A stretch of 64,000 bases of DNA from Thiobacillus sp. (lineage in GTDB: Bacteria; Pseudomonadota; Gammaproteobacteria; Burkholderiales; Thiobacillaceae), in NCBI GenBank assembly GCA_016124745.1, contig WGNC01000025.1, forward strand, positions 1 through 64,000. The letters run 5' to 3'. The notes beneath the pieces were generated by a model. That model made no database searches, was not told where the DNA came from, and saw only the letters and a program-made list of their open reading frames with translations. The translations under genes were made by a program, and so were the position numbers. This document shows, piece after piece, positions 27,500 to 41,263 of this stretch; the stretch's first letter is position 1, and every line of letters starts with the position of its first letter.

Positions 27500-29188
27500 A
27501 TGACTGAACTGACACGTGGCGCCTTTGCGCATCCCGGCACCTCGCTGGCTTTCAAGACGGGCAGCTGGCGGGTCCAGCTGCCGGTCCACCAGCACCGTCC
27601 GGCGCCCTGCCACAATGCCTGCCCGGCGGGGGAGGATGCACAGGCCTATCTAGGACTGCTGGCGACGGGCCAGGCGCAACAAGCCTGGGAGACGATCGTC
27701 AGCGCCAATCCGCTGCCTGCGATCACCGGGCGGGTCTGCCATCATCCCTGCGAGTCCGCCTGCAACCGCGGCCAGTACGACGAAGCCGTCGGCATCCATG
27801 GCGTCGAGCGCTTCCTCGGCGACGAGGCGATCCGTCTCGGCTGGGCCTATCCGGTCTCCCGGCCGGCCGCCGATGCGCGCAAGGTCGCGGTGGTCGGCGC
27901 CGGCCCCGCTGGTTTGTCGGCTGCCTATCATCTGCTGCGCGCCGGCTACCGGGTGAGTCTGTTCGACAGCCTGCCCGAAGCCGGCGGCACCTGCCGCATG
28001 GCGATTCCGCCGTATCGGCTGCCGCGCAGCGTGCTGGATGCAGAGGTCGGACGCCTGCTGGCGGCCGGGATCGATTTTCGCGCGCAGCAGCAGCTCGGGC
28101 GCGACCTGTCGCTCGCCGAGCTGCGGCAGGATTTCGGCGCGGTGTTCCTCGCGCCCGGCACCCAGAAAAACCGCGAATGGAGCATCGACGGGGCGGTACC
28201 GCGCGACCTGCACGTGGGGCTCGATCTGCTCAAGGAATGGATGACGGTCGGATCGATGATCCAGGCCACCAGCGTCGCCATCATCGGCGGCGGCAACACC
28301 GCGGTCGACATGGCGCGCGTGCTCAGGCGCTGCGGCGTGCCCCAGGTCCACATCATCACCCACGAGGCGCTGCCGGGCGCCGGCATCCCGGCCGACGACG
28401 CGATGCGTGCGATTCCGCGGGAAATCGCGCAGGCGCAGGAAGAGGGCGTCATCATCCATCCGCATCGCGGCATCCGGCGCCTGATCCTGCGCGGCGAACG
28501 CGTGGTCGGCGTGGAAATGGTGCACATGAAGAAGCTGCGGCGTCCGGACGGCAGCGTCGAACGGGTGGTGTTCGAAGGCACCGAAACCGTGATGCACGTC
28601 GACCAGGTCATCCCTGCCATCGGCCAGCAGGTGGATGACACGGGCCTCGCGGAACTGTTGCACCGCCAGGCTTTCTTTGCTCCCGACCCGCAGGGCGCCC
28701 TGTCCGGCCACCCGGGCGTGTTCGTCGGCGGCGATGCGCGGCCCGGCGGTGGTTCGGTCAGCGCTGCCGTCGGCGACGGACGTCGCGGCGCCCTGGCCAT
28801 GGACCGCTTCCTGCGCGGCATGGCTGCGCAGGCGGACGTCGCGGTCACGGCAGTCGGCTTCGAGCAGCTCAACCTCAATTACTTCGAATCCGCCCCGCGC
28901 GGCGAAGCACCCATCCTGCCGCCCGAACAGCGCAAGGGCCAGGAAGAAATCGAAGGCGGACTGATCGCCAATCAGGCACGCCAGGAAGCCGAGCGCTGCC
29001 TGTCCTGCGGCAACTGCTTCGCCTGTGACAACTGCTGGACGCTGTGCCCGGACAGTGCCGTCCTGAAAACGACCGAGCAGGCCGCGGACGGCTCGCACTA
29101 CGTGTTCGATTACGACTACTGCAAGGGATGCGGCCTCTGTGCGAAAGAGTGTCCGTGCGGTTACATCACGATGGAAGACGAGGCCTGA
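27500..29188 (+). CDS. GltD-like FAD/NAD(P) oxidoreductase with fused ferredoxin domain
   Basis: A 562-residue protein. Order: N-terminal helical Fe-S domain (CHNACPAGEDAQAYL and RVCHHPCESACNRG), FAD loop VVGAGPAGLSAAY, NAD(P) loop IIGGGNTAVDMA, and a C-terminal double-cluster ferredoxin (CLSCGNCFACDNCWTLCP and CKGCGLCAKECPCG). The last part corresponds to the PorD delta subunit, fused to the pyridine-nucleotide module. It likely passes electrons between NAD(P)H and PorAB. The GAGGGG site 7 bases ahead favours the ATG at 27500; 27494 is possible. It is 10 bp after porB. Confidence 0.88.
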   Translation: MTELTRGAFAHPGTSLAFKTGSWRVQLPVHQHRPAPCHNACPAGEDAQAYLGLLATGQAQQAWETIVSANPLPAITGRVCHHPCESACNRGQYDEAVGIHGVERFLGDEAIRLGWAYPVSRPAADARKVAVVGAGPAGLSAAYHLLRAGYRVSLFDSLPEAGGTCRMAIPPYRLPRSVLDAEVGRLLAAGIDFRAQQQLGRDLSLAELRQDFGAVFLAPGTQKNREWSIDGAVPRDLHVGLDLLKEWMTVGSMIQATSVAIIGGGNTAVDMARVLRRCGVPQVHIITHEALPGAGIPADDAMRAIPREIAQAQEEGVIIHPHRGIRRLILRGERVVGVEMVHMKKLRRPDGSVERVVFEGTETVMHVDQVIPAIGQQVDDTGLAELLHRQAFFAPDPQGALSGHPGVFVGGDARPGGGSVSAAVGDGRRGALAMDRFLRGMAAQADVAVTAVGFEQLNLNYFESAPRGEAPILPPEQRKGQEEIEGGLIANQARQEAERCLSCGNCFACDNCWTLCPDSAVLKTTEQAADGSHYVFDYDYCKGCGLCAKECPCGYITMEDEA

Positions 29189-29213
29189 AAGCGGACATTT
29201 CCTCGGGCACGAC

Positions 29214-29561
29214 CTATCGGGCCATGCGCGACGGTGCGCTGAGCCTGGCGTAATAAATCGAGGCGAAGAAAAACACGCCCGACAGCACCACCTCGACACC
29301 GGCGAGCCAGGCCGACAGCCCCGTGTCCGACCATGCCCGCACCACGCCTTCGGTGAAATAGACAAGGATCAGCATCGGGGCCCATTGGTAGGTGTAGCGG
29401 CGGCCCTTGAGTATGCCCATCAGCGGCAGCAGCAGCGGCAGGGTTTTCAGCACCAGCCAGGAACCGCCGGGACGGATCGGGGCCAGCCACAACTCCCACG
29501 CCAGAGAGACGAAAATCAGCAGGATCAGGCTGGCGCTGGATACGGCCTGCAGTGCTTTCAT
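29214..29561 (-). CDS. DUF2069-type membrane protein
   Basis: A 115-residue protein with four hydrophobic spans and the LKGRRYTYQWAPMLILVYFTEG segment in shortened form (RRYTYQW then YFTEG), typical of DUF2069 proteins that sit next to wrbA in many Betaproteobacteria. Here wrbA is the next gene upstream on the same strand, across a repeat-bearing spacer. Function unknown. Start chosen at ATG 29561; a TTG at 29594 would add 11 polar residues. Confidence 0.8.
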   Translation of the reverse strand: MKALQAVSSASLILLIFVSLAWELWLAPIRPGGSWLVLKTLPLLLPLMGILKGRRYTYQWAPMLILVYFTEGVVRAWSDTGLSAWLAGVEVVLSGVFFFASIYYARLSAPSRMAR

Positions 29562-29607
29562 GCGGCAGGCCTCGTCACGGTTTTCGCCCGACAAGCTGCT
29601 TCATGCC

Positions 29608-29775
29608 GGCCTCCAGCAGCATTCGCCTCGCCGTCGATCCCGCTGCGCGGGGCCGTCGTCGGGGGGCTCATGCGCTCGGTCTGGCAGGAGTCGTCGCCAG
29701 GGCAAAACACCTGATGTTGGCCTCCAGCAGCATTCGCCTGGCCGTCGATCCCGCCATGCGGGTGGCTCATGCGCT
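29608..29775. repeat. Two-copy direct repeat between wrbA and its neighbour
   Basis: Copy 1 (29608-29676) and copy 2 (29719-29775) both begin GGCCTCCAGCAGCATTCGCC, continue with a shared GCCGTCGATCCCGC and end GGCTCATGCGCT. They are separated by 42 bases and differ by small insertions. No gene overlaps. Confidence 0.85.
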
Positions 29776-29789
29776 TGGCCTCACACCCT

Positions 29790-31956
<2,167 letters not shown>

Positions 31957-31960
31957 GGAT

Positions 31961-32815
31961 TCAGTCGAATACGACGGTCTTGTTGGCGTACACCAGCACG
32001 CGGTTATCCAGATGCCATTTCACCGCGCGCGACAGCACCACCTTTTCCAGGTCGGCGCCCTTGTTGATCAAATCGTCGAGACTGTCGCGGTGCGAGATGC
32101 GCGCCACGTCCTGTTCGATGATGGGACCGTCGTCCAGTGTCTCGGTGACGTAGTGCGCGGTCGCGCCGATCAGCTTGACGCCGCGCTCGAACGCCCGGTG
32201 ATAGGGCTTGGCGCCATGGAAGGCGGGCAGGAAGGAATGGTGGATATTGATGATGCGATTGGGGAAGTGGCGGATGAAATCCGCCGACAGCACCTGCATG
32301 TAGCGCGCCAGCACGATGAAGTCGACCTGCTGGTCGCGCAGGATCGCCAGCTGCATCTGCTCGGCCTCGTGCTTGGCATCCCGGAGCACGGTCAGGTGCT
32401 GGAAGGGGACGCGGTAGGCGTCGGCCAGCCAGCGCGTGTCTTCATGGTTGCTGAGGATGATCGGCAGTTCGCAGTGCAGCTCGCCGCTCTGATAGCGGTA
32501 CAGCAGGTCGGCCAGGCAATGGTCGAAGCGCGACACGAACACCACCAGCCGTGGCTTGCGGCTGGATTCTGCGAGTCGCCAGGTCATCCCGAAACGGCTG
32601 GCGATCGGCTGGAACGCAGCGGAAAACTCGGCCAGGTCGAGGCTGAATCCATCGAGTTCCCACTCGACTCGCATCAAGAAGAGCTTCAGTTCGGCATCCT
32701 GGTGTTGGTCTGCGTGCACAATGTTGGCATTATGCAACAAAAGGAAATCGGCAATGGCGGCGACCAGACCCTTCTGGTCGGGGCAGGAAATCAGCAGGAC
32801 GGCGGTATGGCGCAT
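31961..32815 (-). CDS. purU: Formyltetrahydrofolate deformylase
   Basis: A 284-residue enzyme releasing formate from 10-formyl-THF, balancing one-carbon pools and supplying formate for purine synthesis. An N-terminal ACT domain (LLISCPDQKGLVAAI) precedes the formyltransferase domain. Catalytic residues appear in NIHHSFLPAF and in the DDGPIIEQ aspartate segment. The ATG at 32815 gives the usual family length. First gene of a minus-strand unit with the PilZ-like gene and wrbA. Confidence 0.95.
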   Translation of the reverse strand: MRHTAVLLISCPDQKGLVAAIADFLLLHNANIVHADQHQDAELKLFLMRVEWELDGFSLDLAEFSAAFQPIASRFGMTWRLAESSRKPRLVVFVSRFDHCLADLLYRYQSGELHCELPIILSNHEDTRWLADAYRVPFQHLTVLRDAKHEAEQMQLAILRDQQVDFIVLARYMQVLSADFIRHFPNRIINIHHSFLPAFHGAKPYHRAFERGVKLIGATAHYVTETLDDGPIIEQDVARISHRDSLDDLINKGADLEKVVLSRAVKWHLDNRVLVYANKTVVFD

Positions 32816-32942
32816 GGCAAGGCCCGGTTCTTCTTGAGGGTTACTTGGGCCCAATCATAACCAATATTTCCCATGGTCTGTTCCGACCATCCCGTCTTAA
32901 TCATTCCGCTCCGCCGTCCAATCGGGTTAGAATCCGGGCTGT

Positions 32943-32971
32943 TTATTAGTTACTGTTAATAAGCTTAATTT
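32943..32971 (+). promoter_or_regulatory. AT-rich inverted repeat upstream of exbB
   Basis: TTATTA (32943-32948) and TAATAA (32957-32962) face each other across 8 bases, 64 bp before the exbB start, and continue into GCTTAATTT. It stands out from the GC-rich surroundings and could be an operator or promoter core. No clean Fur consensus is seen. Confidence 0.35.
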
Positions 32972-33025
32972 ATCGCGTGCACTGCCGGATCGGGCGCCGC
33001 ACGTGTCAATCAGAGGCTATCTCGC

Positions 33026-33703
33026 ATGTCATATCTCACCAATTCCGTCGCCGTGAACCTCACTCTGGCAGTGTTGTTCGTGTTTTCCGTCGTGACCTGG
33101 GCGCTGATTCTGTCCAAGTTCTGGCAGAACACCCGCGGCAACAAGAAGGATGCTGCCTTCAAGCAGGCTTTCTGGGCGGCCAAGGACCTGCACGAAGGCG
33201 AAAAGGTGGCACGCGCCCACACCGGTGACATGGCCGAGCTGACAACGGCAGGCTTCGCCGCACTGGCGCAGACCACGGAAGTCAGCCTCAGTCTCGACAG
33301 CCTGGGCGACCGCAAGGACATCCTCGAGCGCACCCTCAAAAGCGAACTGCAGCAGATCCAGCACCGCAAGGAGCACGGCCTCATGGCGCTGGCCAGCATC
33401 GGCAGCACGGCGCCTTTCGTCGGCCTGTTCGGCACCGTCTGGGGCATCATGCACGCGCTGAAGGACATCAGCCTGTCCAACTCGGCCAGCCTCGACATCG
33501 TGGCCGGCCCGGTGGGCGAGGCACTCATCGCGACGGCATTCGGTATCGCCACCGCGATTCCGGCGGTGCTGGCCTACAACTACGGCCTGCGCCGCGTCCG
33601 CACCACGGTGGCGGGTCTCGACCAGTTCGCCACCGCTTTCCTGCACCTCGTGATGAAGACGCCTTATCGTGCAGAGGGCAAAAAGGCCGAGGTCAAGGAC
33701 TGA
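33026..33703 (+). CDS. exbB: ExbB/TolQ-type proton channel
   Basis: A 225-residue inner-membrane protein forming the proton channel that energises TonB. Three membrane spans: near the N-terminus (residues 8-28), and two after a long cytoplasmic loop, LMALASIGSTAPFVGLFGTVWG and ALIATAFGIATAIPAV, each written here as the family-defining hydrophobic blocks. It begins a four-gene operon with exbD, a TonB-like gene and a Sel1 gene. ExbB rather than TolQ is favoured because the third gene is TonB-like and no tolA, tolB or pal is present. Confidence 0.92.
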   Translation: MSYLTNSVAVNLTLAVLFVFSVVTWALILSKFWQNTRGNKKDAAFKQAFWAAKDLHEGEKVARAHTGDMAELTTAGFAALAQTTEVSLSLDSLGDRKDILERTLKSELQQIQHRKEHGLMALASIGSTAPFVGLFGTVWGIMHALKDISLSNSASLDIVAGPVGEALIATAFGIATAIPAVLAYNYGLRRVRTTVAGLDQFATAFLHLVMKTPYRAEGKKAEVKD

Positions 33704-33704
33704 C

Positions 33705-34127
33705 ATGGCCCTGCTGCCCCAATCCGACTACAAGGCGATGAGTGAAATCAACGTCACGCCGCTGGTCGACGTGATGCTGGTGCTGCTCGTCATCTTCATG
33801 GTGACCGCGCCGTTCCTGCTGCAGGCGGTGCCGGTCAATCTGCCGAAGACCGCACCGGTGGCGAAGCTGATTCCGGTCAAGAAGATCGAACTCATCATCG
33901 ACGCCGAAGGCCAGGTCTACGTCGACCAGGAAATGGTTGCCGGCGCCGACCTCGAGGAGCGCCTGAAAGCCCTGCTGGCTGCCGATCCGGAAATCACCGT
34001 GCAGCTGAAGGCCGATTACCGCGTGGCCTATGGCCGCATCGCCGAAGTCATGGCAGCCGTCAGCCGTGCCGGCATCGTCCGGCTGTCCTTCGTCACCTCA
34101 TCAGACAGGCTCGATGACGCGCTCTGA
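33705..34127 (+). CDS. exbD: ExbD/TolR-type membrane protein
   Basis: A 140-residue single-span protein. The membrane segment with the proton-carrying aspartate is INVTPLVDVMLVLLVIFMV (Asp in LVDVML). The periplasmic domain follows, with the VQLKADYRVAYGRIAEVM block. Its ATG is one base past the exbB stop, and its own stop overlaps the next start by 14 bp, so translation is coupled through the operon. Confidence 0.93.
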   Translation: MALLPQSDYKAMSEINVTPLVDVMLVLLVIFMVTAPFLLQAVPVNLPKTAPVAKLIPVKKIELIIDAEGQVYVDQEMVAGADLEERLKALLAADPEITVQLKADYRVAYGRIAEVMAAVSRAGIVRLSFVTSSDRLDDAL

Positions 34128-36276
34128 ACGCTTTCCCTGGCTGAAAAGGGATGGCGGTCCGTTCGCCATTTCGCTCATCCTGCACGTGCTGCTGTTGCTG
34201 CTGCTCGCCCCCTGGCTGGTGATGCGCACCATTCCCGACACGCAACTCGTGGTCGAGGTCATGCTGGAGCCCGACACGCAGGTCACGCCGCGCAGCCGTC
34301 CCGAGCAGACGACCACCGTCCTGAAGGGCCCGGCCAAGGCGCTGCACCCGCTCGTCCAGCCGCTGCCGAGGCCGGTTCAGACGCCGCCCGTTGTGACGGC
34401 CCGGATCAAGCCCGAGCCCCAGACCCCGCCGCTGGCGAGCGACACGCCTGCCGCCGAGACGGGCCAGGGACAAACGGGAAGCAGTGCGCTGGCACCGCGT
34501 GAAGTGGCCGGCCTGTCGGCGCCGGCCTCCCCGGGCCTGCGCAGCGCCTCGGCACCGAGCCTCAGCGGCGCGTCCGTGCTGCAGCCAGCCAGCGAACAAA
34601 CGAGTGCGCTCGCGCCGCAGGTGCCGGCAACGCGTGAAGCAGGCGCGCTGTCGGCGATGAAGAACCCGGACGTGCGTTATACCGCGTCGCCGCTCGGCAC
34701 CGGCCTGATGGCTTTGCAACGCGGCAGCGAAGAGGCCAGCCCGGTCGCGCCGCAATCGCCGAGCCAGGGCAGCATTCCGCAGCCCAGTGCGCGCGCCGCA
34801 GCCGCGCCGTCGCGTCCAGGCGAGGATCGACAGGACGGCCCGGTCACGCTGGCCGGGCCGGCCGCGCAAGTGCAGTCCGCGCAGCCTGAATTCCGCCAGG
34901 CCTCGCGCCAGGGTGGACAGGTCAGCATGCGCGGCGGCAGCAAGGCGCCGTCCGACGGCCTCGCGACCCAGTCGGGCTCGCCGGAGCAGGTTGCGCTGCT
35001 GGCGGCCCGTTCGGTGCCGCAGTCGCTGCCTGGCAGCGGGGCGGCGCCGGGCGTCCCGGCCATGGCGGCGCCCGCTGCCCGCAGCAGCGGACAGGGCCGT
35101 GCAGCGGCGAGTGAGAATGCAGCGCCCAGCCTGGCCCAGTCGGCGGCACCCGCTCCCGGAACACGAGCGGGAAGCGTCACGGCCGCCAAGGCGCCCACGC
35201 TCGCCACCCCTGCTGCCCGCGCGAGCAGCGGGCAGGGCAGCTCGGTCGCAAGCGAAAACACCGAATCCAGTCTGGCGCAGGCTGCCAGCACCGGCACCCG
35301 TTCGGAGGCGGCGCCGGCAGGACCGTCAGGACCGGCCCCGGCGCTGGCGGCGCCCGCCGCGCGTAGCAGCGGGCAGGGCAGTGCCGCAGCGAATGAAAGC
35401 GCCGATTCCAGGCTGGCTTCGGCGGCCGCTCCCGCCACGGGGTCGGCCGCCGCCGTCGCCAGCCGTGCGCCAGGCACAGGCGGGCAGACCAGCGCCGGGA
35501 CCGGCAGCGCCAGCCGTACGGCCAATCCCAGCGAACAGGGACGCAGCGGACTGATGGCGGCTGCCACGCAGGTGGAGCCCGGCACCGGCACGGCGCTGGC
35601 CGGTGGCGGACCCGGTGCCAGCGAAGCGGGCCAGGGCCGCTCGCAGGTGCGGGCCGGCAGTGGCAGCGCAGCGCGCGAAGCGGCGTCGCCGCTGCTCGCG
35701 GCGGCAGGCAGCGCTGCCGCTGCGGCGAGCGCAGGGGCCGACAGCAGCGCCGGTCAGTTGAGCGGCCGTGCAGAGACCGTGGCGCTGGCGCAGTCGGCTG
35801 GCGAAGCGCGCGTGGCGACGATGCAGATACAAAAACCCAGCGGGCAGGCGCGCGTGATCGAGGAGCGCTTCGCCGCGAGCACGCTCAAAGTCGATTCGCC
35901 GCGATCGATCTGTTCGCTGCCGCTGATGTTCGCCGGCCTCGACCGCAAGCCCATTCCACAGGGACTGGACTCGATCAACGCCACTGCCGCCCGGCTGCAG
36001 GACGAGACGCCGCCGCGTCATTTCCCGACCAACCAGTCGCCGCGCTATCCGCTCGCCGGGATTGCCTCGCGCGCCCAGGGCCGGGTGCTGGTACGTGCCG
36101 AAATCCGTCCCGACGGCAGCATCGGCAAGCGCTGGATCAAGCAGAGCAGCGGCTTGCAGGTGCTCGACCTGGCTGCGCTCGAAACCGTGAACGGATGGCG
36201 CTTCTACCCCGCCCAGCGGCACGGCCTCGCCGTCGCCGTCTGGATCGACGTTCCCATTGAATACAAGTTGCCGTAA
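34114..36276 (+). CDS. TonB-like energy transducer with long repetitive linker
   Basis: A 720-residue protein. Residues 1-40: cytoplasmic start and one membrane span (SLILHVLLLLLLAPWLV). Residues about 60-570: a very long Ala/Ser/Gly/Pro/Gln-rich linker with at least three near-repeats of the type (A)APAARSSGQG...SEN near 35065, 35200 and 35345. Residues about 630-720: TonB-like C-terminal domain with PRYPLAGIASRAQGRVLVR and YPAQRHGLAVAVWIDVPIEYKL. Classical TonB is about 240 residues, so the linker is remarkably extended and could span an unusually thick periplasm. Confidence 0.82.
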   Translation: MTRSERFPWLKRDGGPFAISLILHVLLLLLLAPWLVMRTIPDTQLVVEVMLEPDTQVTPRSRPEQTTTVLKGPAKALHPLVQPLPRPVQTPPVVTARIKPEPQTPPLASDTPAAETGQGQTGSSALAPREVAGLSAPASPGLRSASAPSLSGASVLQPASEQTSALAPQVPATREAGALSAMKNPDVRYTASPLGTGLMALQRGSEEASPVAPQSPSQGSIPQPSARAAAAPSRPGEDRQDGPVTLAGPAAQVQSAQPEFRQASRQGGQVSMRGGSKAPSDGLATQSGSPEQVALLAARSVPQSLPGSGAAPGVPAMAAPAARSSGQGRAAASENAAPSLAQSAAPAPGTRAGSVTAAKAPTLATPAARASSGQGSSVASENTESSLAQAASTGTRSEAAPAGPSGPAPALAAPAARSSGQGSAAANESADSRLASAAAPATGSAAAVASRAPGTGGQTSAGTGSASRTANPSEQGRSGLMAAATQVEPGTGTALAGGGPGASEAGQGRSQVRAGSGSAAREAASPLLAAAGSAAAAASAGADSSAGQLSGRAETVALAQSAGEARVATMQIQKPSGQARVIEERFAASTLKVDSPRSICSLPLMFAGLDRKPIPQGLDSINATAARLQDETPPRHFPTNQSPRYPLAGIASRAQGRVLVRAEIRPDGSIGKRWIKQSSGLQVLDLAALETVNGWRFYPAQRHGLAVAVWIDVPIEYKLP

Positions 36277-36286
36277 GGAGCTAAAG

Positions 36287-37840
36287 ATGAACCGACTGAT
36301 CGTGGCACTGCTTTGTGCAGGCTTCATCCACACCGCGAGCGCCGCCGAGGCGATGCCCGACTGGCTGCGTTATTACCAGATGGCTGCCGAACGCGGCGAT
36401 CCCGAAGCACAGATGAAAATGGGCTGGGCCTACGACAAGGGCGATGGCGTCGAACGCAATCCCAAGCTTGCGGTGGACTGGTACCGTCGCGCTGCCCTGC
36501 AGAACGAGCCGACCGCGCAATACAACCTGGCGCTGCTGCTGATCGAGGGCCGCGATGTGCCGAAGGACGTTCCCACCGGGATCGAATTCCTCACCCATGC
36601 CGCTGCGCAAAACCTGATCCTGGCGCAAACTTACCTCGCCTCGCTCTACGAGAAGGGCGAAGTGGTCGCGAAGAACGACGCCGAGGTCGTCAAATGGTTG
36701 ACGCGTGCGGCCAACAACGGCGACGCCGCCGCGATGAACAACCTGGCGCTCAAGTACGCCCGCGGCGAAGGCGTGGAACGCGACCCGGCCAAGGCGCAGA
36801 AGCTGTTGACGGACGCCGCGCAGCAGGGCAACGCGCTGGCCCAGGCCAACCTCGGCACGCTCTATCGCGAAGGCCTGGAGGGCACCGCGGTCGACTACGG
36901 CCAGGCGCTGACCTGGCTCACGCTCGCCGCCGAACAGGGCAACGTCACCGCGCAGGCCAAGCTCGGCTGGATGTACCTCAAGGGACAGGGCGTGACCGCC
37001 AATCCGGCCGAGGCCGTGAAGTGGTTCGTGCTGGCGGCCAACCAGGGCGATGCCGACGCCCAGACGCAGTTGGGCTGGATGGCCGAGCAGGGCCAGGGCA
37101 TGGAGAAGAACGAGCAACTGGCGGCCCAGTCCTACAAGCAGGCCGCCGCCAACAAGCAGGCCGTCGCCGCCAACAATCTCGGCACGCTCTACCGCGACGG
37201 TCGCGGCGTGGCGGCCGACCCGCAGGAAGCCGCGCGCTGGTTCCGGGTTTCGGCGGAGGCCGGTGATGCGCTCGGCCAGTACAACCTGGCCACGCTGCTG
37301 GAAGCCGACGCCGCCACGATGGACGAAGCGCTGGCCTGGTATCGCCGCGCTGCCGAACAGAAACTGGCGGCCGCACAGAGCCGGCTCGGCTGGCTGCTGC
37401 TCGAGCGCGGCGACGATGCCGAGGCGGTCAAGTGGCTGACCCGCGCCGCCGAGCAGAACGACGCGCAGGCGCAGAACAACCTCGGCGTGATGTATGAAAC
37501 CGGTCGCGCGGTGGAGAAAAACGCCACCACCGCGGCCAGCTGGTACCGCCGCGCTGCCGAGGCTGGCGACGCCGCTGCGCAGAACAACCTCGGCGCCTTG
37601 CTGCGTGATGGCCTCGGGGTGCCGCAGAACTATGACGAGGCGGCCGCCTGGTTCAAGCGCGCTGCCGATCAGGGCTACGCCAAGGCCATGCTGAACCTGG
37701 GCGCGCTGTACGAACTGCAGGCCAAGGCCGGCACCGGCCAGAGGCGGGCCGCCAGCAGCCCGTCCACGCCTGCCGCCTCCGCACCGACCGCAATCCCGCT
37801 GCCGGCGACCGCCGCGCCGGTGGGCAAGCCGCTGCAATAA
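36287..37840 (+). CDS. Secreted Sel1-repeat protein
   Basis: A 517-residue protein with a signal peptide (cleavage after HTASA) and about 13 Sel1-like repeats of 36 residues with the A-x3-L-x-Y/W-x2-G-x-G-V pattern. The C-terminus is a short Pro/Ala tail. Such proteins act as scaffolds for protein-protein contacts, here probably in the periplasm. It follows the TonB-like gene by 10 bp with a TAAGGAG site, suggesting a shared function in envelope energisation. Confidence 0.88.
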   Translation: MNRLIVALLCAGFIHTASAAEAMPDWLRYYQMAAERGDPEAQMKMGWAYDKGDGVERNPKLAVDWYRRAALQNEPTAQYNLALLLIEGRDVPKDVPTGIEFLTHAAAQNLILAQTYLASLYEKGEVVAKNDAEVVKWLTRAANNGDAAAMNNLALKYARGEGVERDPAKAQKLLTDAAQQGNALAQANLGTLYREGLEGTAVDYGQALTWLTLAAEQGNVTAQAKLGWMYLKGQGVTANPAEAVKWFVLAANQGDADAQTQLGWMAEQGQGMEKNEQLAAQSYKQAAANKQAVAANNLGTLYRDGRGVAADPQEAARWFRVSAEAGDALGQYNLATLLEADAATMDEALAWYRRAAEQKLAAAQSRLGWLLLERGDDAEAVKWLTRAAEQNDAQAQNNLGVMYETGRAVEKNATTAASWYRRAAEAGDAAAQNNLGALLRDGLGVPQNYDEAAAWFKRAADQGYAKAMLNLGALYELQAKAGTGQRRAASSPSTPAASAPTAIPLPATAAPVGKPLQ

Positions 37841-37850
37841 CTCCCCTGCA

Positions 37851-37880
37851 AATCGGGCCCGGCAGATGCCTGGCCCGATT
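37851..37880 (+). terminator. Hairpin closing the exb operon
   Basis: Fourteen-base arms (AATCGGGCCCGGCA / TGCCTGGCCCGATT, one mismatch) start 10 bases after the Sel1 stop. There is no T-run, so a processing or stabilising role is also possible. Confidence 0.55.
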
Positions 37881-38150
37881 GCCGCTGCCGACCCAGCCGG
37901 TCGCGCCTCTCGCCCAGCCGGGCACATCGCATAAAAAATCAGCAGGGTTTGCGCATCAAAACCCGTATTCGTGCTTGCTAATAAGCTGAATTTCGACGCA
38001 TTCATGGGCCCGATTGAGCGTTTCTCGGCGCCAGCCCGCATCCAGCCGTGTCCCTGTTCAATTTTTGAGCACGCCTTGGGGCAGAATGCCTGAATTGACG
38101 CGGTGTTTCGCTACCCATAAAAAATCTCGCACAAACGAGCAGGTTTCCTG

Positions 38151-38178
38151 TTGACATGCCCGGATGAAAACCTAGAAT
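38151..38178 (+). promoter_or_regulatory. Strong sigma70 promoter of nrdA
   Basis: TTGACA (38151-38156), 16-bp spacer, TAGAAT (38173-38178). Expected start near 38185, about 130 bases before the nrdA ATG. Confidence 0.75.
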
Positions 38179-38201
38179 TTGTATCCGCTGCCTCGTGACA
38201 C

Positions 38202-38260
38202 CACAACATGTTGTGAATAAATGTGTGCGCGAGGGCTGGGCAAGCTGTGTATAAGTTGTG
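38202..38260 (+). promoter_or_regulatory. Probable NrdR boxes in the nrdA leader
   Basis: A perfect 14-bp palindrome CACAACATGTTGTG (38202-38215) and a weaker relative CTGTGTATAAGTTGTG (38245-38260) lie 44 bp apart centre to centre, about four helical turns. NrdR binds paired 16-bp AT-centred palindromes upstream of nrd operons. The pair lies just downstream of the promoter start site, where repressor binding would block transcription. Confidence 0.5.
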
Positions 38261-38317
38261 AAAAGCAAGTCCCGCTGCCCGGTTTTTTATTGTCGCACCC
38301 ACCAAGGAGCCCCATCG

Positions 38318-41263
<2,946 letters not shown>

